From: Lacrimispora indolis DSM 755
GTDB lineage: Bacteria > Bacillota > Clostridia > Lachnospirales > Lachnospiraceae
Length of the DNA: 64,000 nucleotides
Reading direction: 5' to 3'
NCBI RefSeq assembly: GCF_000526995.1
Contig: NZ_AZUI01000001.1
Coordinates: 6,319,702 to 6,383,701, forward strand
The translations under genes were made by a program, and so were the position numbers. This document shows, one piece after another, positions 39,436 to 48,457 of the stretch; the first letter of the stretch is position 1, and each line of letters starts with the position of its first letter. The notes under the pieces are model-generated. The model was not told where the DNA came from and searched no databases. It saw only the letters and a program-made list of their open reading frames with translations.

Positions 39436-39477
39436 AAAACTTTTCAATTTTAATAAGTTCTTTATCAGAAGTGTGTT

Positions 39478-41109
39478 TCACCCATTCTGCTCCAGCAGCA
39501 CCAGACTCAATTGCAGCTGAAAGCAGTAATTGGCATCTACGATTTCCCTTCCAAGAATTTCTTCACATTTCTTGATCCGGTATTTAACAGTATTTCTGTG
39601 AAGGAACATGTGATTGGCAGTTTCAGTGACGCTGCACCTGCAGTCCAGATACGTTTTAAGCGTCCTTCTAAGCTCCAAGGTCATCTCGTCCTCAGGATTT
39701 GTCAAACCTTTTAAATGGTATAAACAGTATCCTTTGATCTGCTCGCTGGATACCATTTTAAACAGTTCATTTGCATCGGTGGATTTGAAATATTTAATAT
39801 AAGGGATATCTTCCTTCTCTTCCCCGTACTGGTAGCTTTCCAGTGCCGTATTATAAGAATTGTCAATGGTTTCCAGCTCCATCACTCCATTGCCAAAGGA
39901 AAAGGTGATGGAAACTTTAAGAAAACGCAGCAAAGCCTCGTGGTAATCCTCCAAAACTTTTTCCAGTTCCCTGTAATTGCCCTGTATCAGCAAAACATAC
40001 TGGTAAGTCAGAGTTTCCGGAAAGATAATGATATCCCCATGGAATTTCTCCTGGAGCTTCCTGTTCAGCCAGTCATATATTAAAATGTACCGTTCTTCCC
40101 TGTGGGATAAGTTCAGGAAATCAAATTCCCTTCCCCCAAAGGGCTCCAAAGTCGCCAGGATTATCTTATAGCCGGCAGCCGGTTTTAACCCATATTTCTC
40201 TCCCACCGTAAACAGCTGGGCAGAGGACCACCGCTCCTTCTTATGCTTATTCACAAGGATATGCAAAATCGCTTCCTTCTGCTTTAACGGATTGCATCTC
40301 ACGTACAGGTTTTTATACAAAAAGATGCCAAACACCAGCACCAGCTGCTCGATCACCATGCCGGACATGGTATCTTCTTTCCCCTCACCGCCAAAAATAT
40401 AAAGATAATATGGATTTTTTCCCACGGTTTGTATTGGATAGATGGAGACCTTTTCCTTTACCTTTGACACATGGATGAAGTTTTCAAAGCTGTCTGTCTT
40501 TCTTTCATAAAAAGACAAATCATAAAACAGGTTCTGCGCTGCTCTTAAATATTCCTTTTGACACGTATGGGTAGCAGATTCCACCTCACCAAAGGGATTT
40601 AATAATGCAGCCGGCTTTTTGATGACAAGTCCCAGGTTATTCATCATAACTCCCGCAGAAGCCCCCTGAAGAAGCAAAGCGGAAAATTTTTTCTGTGTGT
40701 TTAAGGCAAAGGTCAGCTCCCCATTCTGATTATCCCAGATATAGGCCAGTAACTGCTGAAACACCTCCCCCAATGTCATATTGTAGGGGATCTGGATCAG
40801 AGGAAATCCCAGCTGGTCTGCAAGTTCAATGACCTCCGGCTCCAGGCGGTCGATAAAGCGCCCCAGCTTAATGGCAAGCCCTGCACAGGGCAGACGGTCC
40901 AGACTTAGAATAAACTCACATAATCCGGCCTGGTTCTCCTTAAACGCCATCCCGGTAGTGATCAATAACGTATTCTCAGGTAAATAGGACGCAACATCCG
41001 GCGTTTCCGTAGACTCAACCGTGAAAATCTCTCTTCTTAAATCGGCCTTATTATTCAGCACTTTCAGGTTTTGAAAGATTGGTTCTTCCAGCAATTTTCC
41101 AACGGTCAT
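39478..41109 (-). CDS. PucR-family transcriptional regulator (purine catabolism type)
   Basis: 543 residues. The N-terminal PUCR domain (about 1-125, MTVGKLLEEPIFQNLKVL ... GFPLIQIPYNMTLGEVFQ) is followed by a GGDEF-like middle part and a C-terminal HTH (about 485-540: CSVTETANHMFLHRNTVKYR). In B. subtilis PucR controls purine and allantoin degradation. Here the gene lies directly downstream of an allantoate operon, in the same direction but separated by a repeat region, so the operon 50958-41345 is the likely target. Confidence 0.9.
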   Translation of the reverse strand: MTVGKLLEEPIFQNLKVLNNKADLRREIFTVESTETPDVASYLPENTLLITTGMAFKENQAGLCEFILSLDRLPCAGLAIKLGRFIDRLEPEVIELADQLGFPLIQIPYNMTLGEVFQQLLAYIWDNQNGELTFALNTQKKFSALLLQGASAGVMMNNLGLVIKKPAALLNPFGEVESATHTCQKEYLRAAQNLFYDLSFYERKTDSFENFIHVSKVKEKVSIYPIQTVGKNPYYLYIFGGEGKEDTMSGMVIEQLVLVFGIFLYKNLYVRCNPLKQKEAILHILVNKHKKERWSSAQLFTVGEKYGLKPAAGYKIILATLEPFGGREFDFLNLSHREERYILIYDWLNRKLQEKFHGDIIIFPETLTYQYVLLIQGNYRELEKVLEDYHEALLRFLKVSITFSFGNGVMELETIDNSYNTALESYQYGEEKEDIPYIKYFKSTDANELFKMVSSEQIKGYCLYHLKGLTNPEDEMTLELRRTLKTYLDCRCSVTETANHMFLHRNTVKYRIKKCEEILGREIVDANYCFQLQLSLVLLEQNG

Positions 41110-41143
41110 ACTATGCCTCTCTTTTCACATTCAGAATCGTTTC

Positions 41144-41294
41144 CGAGTCATGATCAACATTCACCGTTCGCGCCGATGACCAAGCTCATCTTCGCTCACT
41201 TGCGCTCATTATATCATGACTCTTCGAGTCATGATCAACATTCGCCGTTCGCGCCGATGACCAAGCTCATCTTCGCTCACTTGCGCTCATTATA
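41144..41294. repeat. Two 70-bp tandem direct repeats with a junction hairpin
   Basis: Copies at 41144-41213 and 41225-41294 (period 81 bp) differ by one base. The junction forms a perfect 10-bp hairpin at 41213-41235 (ATCATGACTC, loop TTC, GAGTCATGAT). The repeats lie between the symporter stop and the PucR start, where the regulator's promoter would be expected. Confidence 0.85.
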
Positions 41295-41344
41295 CTATGT
41301 CCTTTCTTTTCTGGCAATGTGGTATTTATTCATTGATCCTCTGA

Positions 41345-42565
41345 TTATTGGCTCCCGTTTAAAATTTCATAATCCAGTTCCTTTTCATCTTTTGCTATCA
41401 TCATGGCGACCAGGGCATCAATATCTACATTTAATATGGTGCGGAACATCCCCGAAAACCAGTCAATGCTGGATAAAAAAGCAATGCTTTCCAGGGGAAG
41501 GCCCAAGGCGGGGACAACGATTGCCAGGGCCACCAGACCGCCTCCAGGCACTGCCACAGTTCCAAGACAGGATAAGGTGGATAAGACGATCACCCTGACC
41601 AGCTGGGGCATGGGAAGGGGGATACCGTAAATCTGGGAGACTGTGACACATGCCAAAGCAAGAAACATGGATAAACCATTGCTGTTTAAGGTCATTCCCA
41701 GGGGATTGACAATGCCTGACACTTTCTTGCTGACTCCCAGCTTCTTCTCACTGTCCTCCATTTTCGTGGGGAGGGTGACGGCGGAGGAAGTTGTGGTAAA
41801 TGCCACGATCGTCATGTTACCCAGCTTTCTTCCGACATGAAAGGGATTGGCCTTGCAGTAAAATGATACGAATGCGATCATAAGGCAAAGATACAGGAGT
41901 GAGCCGCATCCGAATAAAAGGAGAAACTTGATCAATGGCATAATGACTTTTATGCCTGTAGTGCCCGCAGTGTAAGCAAGCAGCGCTCCGATCCCAAAGG
42001 GAGCCAGTTTCATGACCTTATGTACGATTCCCAATATCACTTCATTGAACTCCCTGATGACTCCCATGAGCTGGACCCTCTCCTTCTTTATGCGGCAGGC
42101 CCCGAGGGACGCGCCGAATAATACGGAGAATATGATCACCTGGATCATATTGGAATCTGCCATGGACTGAACGATGTTGGTGGGTAAGAAATCAAGAATA
42201 ATGTTGTAAAGCCCCTTATCCGTAGTCTGGACGATCTGACCGGCAGCAGGAAGGGAAAGCCCTTTTCCAGGTAAAAAGAACTGGCCTAAAGCAACTCCTG
42301 CCGCTGCTGCCAGCACAGTGGACAGGAGAAACCAAAACAGCATCTTTACGCCAAATCTTCCTAACTCCTTAGGATCTAAATTCGCTACGGATTCAATGAC
42401 CGCTCCCATGATCATTACCACGACAGACATTTGAATGAGCCGCAGGAAGATATCTCCTATGAGCTTGATATCCTTCACCTTATCCCCCAGACAGATTCCA
42501 AGAAGCAGCCCCCCGGCCATCCCGATCATGATCTGTACTGTCATAGATAATTTCATTTTTTTCAT
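41345..42565 (-). CDS. Dicarboxylate/amino-acid:cation symporter (DAACS) family protein
   Basis: 406 residues with eight predicted helices and two re-entrant loops. Hairpin 1 is seen as TTTSSAVTLPTKMEDSEKKLGVSKK; helix 7 reads NPLGMTLNSNG where glutamate/aspartate carriers have NMDGT, so the substrate differs. Hairpin 2 shows AVPGGGLVALAIVVPALGLP. GGGAGG precedes the ATG. As the last gene of the allantoate operon, it may carry an ureido acid or export the end product oxamate; this is inference. Confidence 0.88.
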   Translation of the reverse strand: MKKMKLSMTVQIMIGMAGGLLLGICLGDKVKDIKLIGDIFLRLIQMSVVVMIMGAVIESVANLDPKELGRFGVKMLFWFLLSTVLAAAAGVALGQFFLPGKGLSLPAAGQIVQTTDKGLYNIILDFLPTNIVQSMADSNMIQVIIFSVLFGASLGACRIKKERVQLMGVIREFNEVILGIVHKVMKLAPFGIGALLAYTAGTTGIKVIMPLIKFLLLFGCGSLLYLCLMIAFVSFYCKANPFHVGRKLGNMTIVAFTTTSSAVTLPTKMEDSEKKLGVSKKVSGIVNPLGMTLNSNGLSMFLALACVTVSQIYGIPLPMPQLVRVIVLSTLSCLGTVAVPGGGLVALAIVVPALGLPLESIAFLSSIDWFSGMFRTILNVDIDALVAMMIAKDEKELDYEILNGSQ

Positions 42566-42579
42566 TCACAGACCTCCCA

Positions 42580-43428
42580 TTATATGTTTGCCTCACCTTT
42601 GACATAATCGACCCCTGCTGCCATACCTAAAATCAAATCACAGCCAGAGGTAGAACCTATCATCCTTATCCTGTCCATACATTTCTTCATTTGTGAAGAA
42701 TTTTTCTGAATCAAAGCATCCACCAGCTCCACCAAAGCGTTATTAAAATACCCTTCCAATGCACAATGATAATAGTGCCCGCTGATATCAGTTGTATATT
42801 GGCGGTCAATCAGCTCCTTTAAGGCCTGGAGAAAGGGCATTTCCAGTATGGGAGAAATTCTGTCCACATATAAAATCCCCATAAGGAAATCATCACCTGA
42901 CGGCGTTAAGCCCATCCCTCTTCCGATCCACCTTTTTATGGTCTTTTCAGCCTCTTCTTTTGGTTTTGAAAATGCCTGGTACAATTCATCCACTTCCTCT
43001 TTCTCTGCCGCCATAAAGGAGCCAATGGATTCCCCAAATCCTGTAGGAAGATTCCAGTCAATAAAATCTTCAAACATGGTAATCCCTTCCCGGTCTATGG
43101 CATACTCCTTTTTCCGGATAAAGCTGCTGTATATCCGGGAGTCTTTTAAGCAAAGGCGGATGGAATCCGAATACAAGGTCTGTTCCTTCTCATCCCAACG
43201 GAAACAGGGGGAGAAAGCTGCCTGTTCCAAAAATACAGGCAGATCCTCCTCATCCAGTAAAATGCCATAAGGAACCAGGGCATTGTTTTTATTTCCAATA
43301 AAGCAAAGGAAAGGAGGAAACGCCAGATTACAGCCGCTATCAAACTGACTGTGGACCCTGTAAGCTTCACCTTCTTTTAATGCTTCTAACAGCTCTGACG
43401 CTGCCAGCTTTCCTGATAAGCTTCTCAT
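42580..43428 (-). CDS. allH: DUF2877 protein, oxamate carbamoyltransferase subunit AllH-like
   Basis: About 282 residues. It belongs to the DUF2877 (E. coli YlbF/AllH) family: IGRGMGLTPSGDDFLMGIL is the family signature, and GSTSGCDLILGMAAGVDY closes it. ATG at 43428 follows GGGTGAGG right after the AllG stop; the frame continues to an ATG at 43461 inside allG. With AllF and AllG, in the same order as in E. coli, it forms the enzyme that phosphorolyses oxalurate to oxamate and carbamoyl phosphate. Confidence 0.88.
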   Translation of the reverse strand: MRSLSGKLAASELLEALKEGEAYRVHSQFDSGCNLAFPPFLCFIGNKNNALVPYGILLDEEDLPVFLEQAAFSPCFRWDEKEQTLYSDSIRLCLKDSRIYSSFIRKKEYAIDREGITMFEDFIDWNLPTGFGESIGSFMAAEKEEVDELYQAFSKPKEEAEKTIKRWIGRGMGLTPSGDDFLMGILYVDRISPILEMPFLQALKELIDRQYTTDISGHYYHCALEGYFNNALVELVDALIQKNSSQMKKCMDRIRMIGSTSGCDLILGMAAGVDYVKGEANI

Positions 43429-43432
43429 ATCC

Positions 43433-44698
43433 TCACCCTTTATATCCCAGCTTTTTCCCATAAGCCATGACTGCCTTTTGGAAACATTCGACGGGGGGAT
43501 GGACCGTTCCAGCTCCTATCTGTCCCACACCGGCTTCCTTATGGGCAATCCCTGTATTGATAACAGGAGTGATCCCTGTTTCTACCACCTTTCTTGCATC
43601 AATCCCCAGGCAGGTGCCCTGGAAATTCCATGTGGGAATGGCAAAGTTAGGGTTTTGGCTGATGACGATCTCCATCATTTCATTGCTGATGCGAAGTGCA
43701 TCATGAAAACCGCCTGTTCCAACAAACCTGGTAACTGCCGGCGCCGCGATCATAGCCATTCCGCCTACCCCAAAGGTTTCCGTAATGGCGCTGTCTCCTA
43801 TGTCAGGGCTGGCATCCTCACCGGAATATCCGGTAAAGTAAAGGCCCTGGGGAGTATTGACCGGCGCAGTGAACCACTCATCCTTCATGCCGCTGATCCT
43901 GATTCCAAAGTTTTCTCCATTCCTGCACATTGCCGTCACAATGGTTCCTTCCGTGATCAAACGTGCGCCATCCATCACCGCCTTGGCCGCTGCCATCATG
44001 ATGTTTAAGAAGAACTGGTCCGTATCGGCAAGAAACTGAATGACTTCCTTTTTCTTCTCTTCCTCTATGGAAAGGCCCGCTATGACAGGGGACATTTCTT
44101 TTAAGAACAGGAGGGAAGCCGCTATATTCCTTTGGTGGAATTCATCTCCCATGGCAATGGCCTTTGCGATCATGGGGTTGATGGCAAGCCCTTTTTCCAG
44201 CTTCTTAAGGGCCATGGAAAGCACCGGTCCCAGCACATCTCTCATCCAGCCTAACCGTAAGACCACTTCTCTGGAGTATGCGCCAAACCGGAGTACCTTT
44301 CCAATTCCTTCATTCATGGTGCAGTAAGCCTTATTTCCGTCGGTGGTATTTTCCACTACAAATACCGGCATGTTTGCAGAGGTGATTCCCCCCATAGGTC
44401 CTACGGCATCCACGTGATGGCAGGGGATGAAATCCACTTCCCCACGGCTTAAAAGCTCCACCGCTTCCTCCTTGGTGGAAGCCCACTTTTCAAACAAGGC
44501 CGCACCGATACAGGATCCTTTCATAGGACTGGTCATATTTTCCCATCGGATAGGCGGACCCGCATGGAGAAGCACCTTTCCCTGATTTAATTCCTTGATT
44601 ACTGTCTTGGCAGGCACCACATCCAGTAAAACCGGTGAAGCAAGGATCATTTTCTGTATGACTGCCTGATTTGCATCGTCTATTGTATCGTACAACAT
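43433..44698 (-). CDS. allG: DUF1116 protein, oxamate carbamoyltransferase subunit AllG-like
   Basis: 421 residues of the DUF1116 (E. coli YlbE/AllG) family. Recognisable segments are LLHAGPPIRWENMTSPMKGS, FIPCHHVDAVGPMGGITSANMP and DIGDSAITETFGVGGMAM. GAGGAGG precedes the ATG. It lies between allF and allH, with a short overlap region at each side, and acts with them in oxalurate breakdown. Confidence 0.92.
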   Translation of the reverse strand: MLYDTIDDANQAVIQKMILASPVLLDVVPAKTVIKELNQGKVLLHAGPPIRWENMTSPMKGSCIGAALFEKWASTKEEAVELLSRGEVDFIPCHHVDAVGPMGGITSANMPVFVVENTTDGNKAYCTMNEGIGKVLRFGAYSREVVLRLGWMRDVLGPVLSMALKKLEKGLAINPMIAKAIAMGDEFHQRNIAASLLFLKEMSPVIAGLSIEEEKKKEVIQFLADTDQFFLNIMMAAAKAVMDGARLITEGTIVTAMCRNGENFGIRISGMKDEWFTAPVNTPQGLYFTGYSGEDASPDIGDSAITETFGVGGMAMIAAPAVTRFVGTGGFHDALRISNEMMEIVISQNPNFAIPTWNFQGTCLGIDARKVVETGITPVINTGIAHKEAGVGQIGAGTVHPPVECFQKAVMAYGKKLGYKG

Positions 44699-44737
44699 AA
44701 GAACCTCCTCATATCCACATAAGACTTTTCCGGTCCA

Positions 44738-46504
44738 TTACTGCCTGGAAAACTTGTAGCCTCTTAAATACTGCAGGACCTTGATCAGCTCCAAATCCCC
44801 TCCTGCCGGCGGTGTCCACTGATACTGCACTGCCTTGCAGGAGAATTCCTCCAGCACGTCGGTAAAGCTTTTTAACCCAATATTAATGACCCTGGGCTTT
44901 TGGGAGAGCAATTCCATCATCTGCTTTGATACGGCATGCTCCCTGTCTGCCTTCACCTTTTCCCTTGGAAGGATCGTCTTCTCCGTTTCTGTATAAGGGT
45001 GACCGATGAGACAGAGGGCCGTTTCCACCGCTCTTTTATTGCTGGTGCAAAGGATGACGCCTATATCCTCCAGCTTTTTCTTCTGGAGATCATAATTTTG
45101 CTTATCTTCTCTGGTTCCGCAGATGGCTGCCACAAAGAAGACCTTTTGCCCTTGCTTTTTTACCTGCTCCATCATATCCCTGATTCCTGGAAGAAGGGCT
45201 CCTGCCATGTCTTCATGAGAACCATATCCCAGCACAAGATCAAATAAAATAACACCCGTCTCTTCTTCCTCCAGAGCCTGCTTCATACAAACGATCCTGT
45301 TTGTGGGGTCGATCATTGGATGGGGTTTTCCCACGGTATAGACGTCATCTCCCAGATCAATGATGGTATAGCCCTGTGTATTGAGCATGAAACCTTCCTT
45401 TTTTCCTCCTGCACCGGCAATGCCAATGGTATCCTTTATGAGCATTACCGCCTCTGCCGCCAAAGTTCCTCCGGAATAATAGCCTTTTATGGTTTTGTGG
45501 TCTTCCTTTTTAAATCCTTCCCCCACCTCCGGCTTCCATGTATCCTGGACGATCTCTTCTTTTCTCACTAAGGAAACTGCGATCCTGGCTGCTTCATCCA
45601 GGGTGTAGGCATGGTAGAAGTTCTCCTCGTGTATTTCCGGCTTTTCCCCAAGAAACAAGGTCACCACAGGCTTTTCATAGTCCCAGAGCCTTTTTACGAT
45701 CGCATCCCTTACTTCCTTTGCCGGGGGCTTTGACAGGATGACAACCACCTCCACTTCGGTATCCTTTTCCATGGCATCAATGGCATCCAGCATGGTGATT
45801 CCTCCCACCTCAGCCGATAAATCCCTGCCGCCTGTGCCGATGGCATTTGCCACGCCTTCTCCCAGCTGGTCAATGATGGTCGTAACCTCCTGGATCCCTG
45901 TGCCGGAAGCGCCGATGACCCCGATCTTTCCCGGTCTCACATGGTTGGTAAAAGCAATGGGCACCCCCTTGATGATGCCGGTTCCGCAATCCGGTCCCAT
46001 AACCAGAAGTCCCTTTTCATGAGCCTTTTGTTTTAAAGATATTTCATCTTTTTTTGATACGTTGTCGCTGAAAATAAATACATTCAAATTTTCATCAAGC
46101 GCCCTGTCAGCCTCGGCTGCCGCATACATGCCAGGTATAGACAGGACCGCCAGATTGGCATCCGGCAATCTTTTTAACGCCTGTTCCCAGGTAGTCACTG
46201 TTTGGTTTTCTTCATTTCCGGAAGTGCTTTTGGACTGGTTATTGAGAAATCCTTCCGTCTCCTTTAATACCTGTTCTACAAGCACCTCTGACTCCACATC
46301 CACCACAATAGCCATATCATTGGACTGGGCTTCCGCTAATTCAGGAGTCTCCAGGCCGCTGGCCTTAAATAAGTCCTTGTTGGCAGGTGTTGCCATCATA
46401 ATGGAGACTTTATGTATTCCTTCCATGGCGGAAATTTTATTGGTCAGCAACATAAGAACCACGGAATCCTGATAGCTTCCTTTGCGAATTATCGTTTTAA
46501 TCAT
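44738..46504 (-). CDS. allF: FdrA/AllF, oxamate carbamoyltransferase subunit
   Basis: 588 residues of the FdrA family, related to acyl-CoA synthetase/succinyl-CoA ligase folds. It shows NVFIFSDNVSKKDEISLKQ, VMGPDCGTGIIKGVPIAFTN and VGVIGASGTGIQE-type nucleotide-site segments (KIGVIGASGTGIQEVTT), then SKPPAKEVRDAIV. AAAGGAG precedes the ATG. It is the first of the allFGH trio and follows allD after 23 bp. Confidence 0.92.
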   Translation of the reverse strand: MIKTIIRKGSYQDSVVLMLLTNKISAMEGIHKVSIMMATPANKDLFKASGLETPELAEAQSNDMAIVVDVESEVLVEQVLKETEGFLNNQSKSTSGNEENQTVTTWEQALKRLPDANLAVLSIPGMYAAAEADRALDENLNVFIFSDNVSKKDEISLKQKAHEKGLLVMGPDCGTGIIKGVPIAFTNHVRPGKIGVIGASGTGIQEVTTIIDQLGEGVANAIGTGGRDLSAEVGGITMLDAIDAMEKDTEVEVVVILSKPPAKEVRDAIVKRLWDYEKPVVTLFLGEKPEIHEENFYHAYTLDEAARIAVSLVRKEEIVQDTWKPEVGEGFKKEDHKTIKGYYSGGTLAAEAVMLIKDTIGIAGAGGKKEGFMLNTQGYTIIDLGDDVYTVGKPHPMIDPTNRIVCMKQALEEEETGVILFDLVLGYGSHEDMAGALLPGIRDMMEQVKKQGQKVFFVAAICGTREDKQNYDLQKKKLEDIGVILCTSNKRAVETALCLIGHPYTETEKTILPREKVKADREHAVSKQMMELLSQKPRVINIGLKSFTDVLEEFSCKAVQYQWTPPAGGDLELIKVLQYLRGYKFSRQ

Positions 46505-46527
46505 GTTACTACTCTCCTTTTAACCTC

Positions 46528-47577
46528 TTATTCAGCAAATTTATTCTTATGGTCATAGCGGTCATAATGAACATCTTCGCTGATCAGATATTGATAGATA
46601 TCGTCTACGATCTCTATCCCGTTCTTGTCATAGTCTGCCTTTCTCAAAAGTCCCCGTTCTCCCGGATAATACACCTTGTCAAAGCCTTCTGCCGGTTTAA
46701 TGGCAGCCAGTTCCTCCATGGTGGCGGTTATGTTTTCCTTAAATCTTTCCAGGCCCACAAATTTATTGGGATCCAGCACAATGTGAAGCTGCCCCAAATC
46801 CCTGCCCTTTGATAAATCTTCATACATGCTGCTCACATGCTTTCCAAAGGGAAGGCCTAAAAGGATGCCTGAAAGCATGTCAACCATCATCATGAGTCCA
46901 TAGCCCTTTGCGCCTGCAATGGGAACAAGCGCATTTACCAGTGTGGAATCAGTGGTTGGATTTCCATTGAAATCCACTGCCCAGGTGCTTGGGATAGACT
47001 CCTTTTTTGAGCGGGCATACAGCACCTTTCCCCAGGCCTGGACGGTTGTAGCCATATCAAATATGATATTTCTGCCGTCAGCCCCCGGCGCTCCAAAAGC
47101 GATTGGATTTGTTCCGTAGTAAGGATCCGATCCTCCGTAGGGGACTGCCATTGGATCTGACTGGCACATGGAAATGGAAACTAAGTCTTCCTTTGCAGCC
47201 ATTTCCACATAATATCCCAGGCTTCCGCTGTGAGAAATGTGCTTGGCTCCCACCACTGCTACTCCCGTTTCCTTTGCCATCTTGATCGCTTCTTCCATAG
47301 AAAGCACTGCCGCCGCATAGCCTGAGCCATTGTCCCCATGGAATATCCCGCTTGCCGGGCCTGTTTTCTCAAACTTAAATTCCGGATGAATGGTAATACC
47401 GCCCTTTGCGATTCTTTCGGAATAATACTCTACCCTGACGGCTCCGTGGGAATGGATCCCCCTTGCATCAGACCATGTGAGGATATCTGCGGTAATGTCC
47501 CCGTGCTCCTTTGTAAGCCCTGCTTTTTGAAGCTTATTACTGATCAGTTCATGTAATTGTCCTTCTGTTAATCTCAT
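46528..47577 (-). CDS. allD: Ureidoglycolate dehydrogenase
   Basis: About 349 residues of the malate/L-lactate/ureidoglycolate dehydrogenase family; oxidises ureidoglycolate to oxalurate with NAD. It resembles E. coli AllD throughout: DARGIHSHGAVRVEYY, MCQSDPMAVPYGG, FDMATTVQAWGKVL, GYGLMMMVDMLSG and GIEIVDDIYQYLIS. ATG at 47577 (MRLTEGQLHELI) matches the E. coli N-terminus; a longer frame to 47688 runs into allE. Confidence 0.95.
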   Translation of the reverse strand: MRLTEGQLHELISNKLQKAGLTKEHGDITADILTWSDARGIHSHGAVRVEYYSERIAKGGITIHPEFKFEKTGPASGIFHGDNGSGYAAAVLSMEEAIKMAKETGVAVVGAKHISHSGSLGYYVEMAAKEDLVSISMCQSDPMAVPYGGSDPYYGTNPIAFGAPGADGRNIIFDMATTVQAWGKVLYARSKKESIPSTWAVDFNGNPTTDSTLVNALVPIAGAKGYGLMMMVDMLSGILLGLPFGKHVSSMYEDLSKGRDLGQLHIVLDPNKFVGLERFKENITATMEELAAIKPAEGFDKVYYPGERGLLRKADYDKNGIEIVDDIYQYLISEDVHYDRYDHKNKFAE

Positions 47578-47641
47578 GAGATATCCCAACCTTTCTTCGA
47601 TTATATCTTCTTCTGACTTTTCAGGGATTTTGTGCGCTGCC

Positions 47642-48433
47642 TTATAACTCTGCATCCCTGTTGCAGTCTTTTGAATATACATAGGCAAATTCTTCGTTCC
47701 GCCCTACTCCGTAAGCTGCCTGCAAGCTGTAAGCGCCCATAAACAGATAGTCGCCCTTTTTAACAGGGATCCAGTGATTGTCCAGATTATACATTCCTTC
47801 GCCGGAATAGATGTAGGCGCCGTGCTCCTGGATATGGGTTTCAATGTAGCCGTGGCAGGCGCCTGGCTTAAAGCTTAAAATATGGAAATTCATATCAAAT
47901 CCAATGTCAGAGGCTGACGGCAGGAAGTCCTTGACCCCTACATCCTCCATACCTTCATAGGGAGTAAAGGGCACATCCCCGATATTTCCGCAGACAGTAT
48001 AGGCTTCATGGCCCTCGATCCTGTTATAGCGTCTCTTATATAAAAATGCCTTTGCCGGAATATCTCCCACATTTTCAAAGTACACCTGATTGCCTTCAGG
48101 AGAATAAATGTATCCCCCTTCTGTCAGCTCTTCTTCCTTATCTTCATTTTTCACCTTTACCCTTCCTTCCAGAATGTAGAGGAATACCTCGATCCCATCT
48201 CCTCCAAATCCCTTTGGATGGCCTCCGCCCTGCTCCATTGTCACCAGATAATCTACGAAGGAAGCTCCCAGCTTAGGGGAAGCTAAAATGGTCACTGCGC
48301 ATTTCTCAAATCCCGGTATCACGTTTTTCACCAGTCCATCCGGCTCAATTAATGCAAAATTTCCTCTCTTTACGATGGAACGGGTTGATAAAATATCATC
48401 CCGGTATCCTGTTATCTGATTGATATAGCTCAT
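47642..48433 (-). CDS. allE: (S)-ureidoglycine aminohydrolase
   Basis: 263-residue double-cupin metalloenzyme that hydrolyses ureidoglycine to ureidoglycolate and ammonia. The N-terminal cupin carries FLYILEGRVKVKN, and the C-terminal cupin carries the metal-binding set HGYIETHIQEHGAYIYSGEG (His, His, Glu region) followed by YLFMGAYSLQAAYGVG. AAAGGAG precedes the ATG. It sits between the transporter gene and allD in pathway order. Confidence 0.95.
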   Translation of the reverse strand: MSYINQITGYRDDILSTRSIVKRGNFALIEPDGLVKNVIPGFEKCAVTILASPKLGASFVDYLVTMEQGGGHPKGFGGDGIEVFLYILEGRVKVKNEDKEEELTEGGYIYSPEGNQVYFENVGDIPAKAFLYKRRYNRIEGHEAYTVCGNIGDVPFTPYEGMEDVGVKDFLPSASDIGFDMNFHILSFKPGACHGYIETHIQEHGAYIYSGEGMYNLDNHWIPVKKGDYLFMGAYSLQAAYGVGRNEEFAYVYSKDCNRDAEL

Positions 48434-48457
48434 GTTTTTTTCTCCTTTATCTTGTAA

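Noticed and set aside
41144..41294. Tandem repeats as a CRISPR array
   Set aside because: Only two copies of 70 bp with an 11-bp spacer; repeat and spacer sizes do not fit and no cas genes are present.
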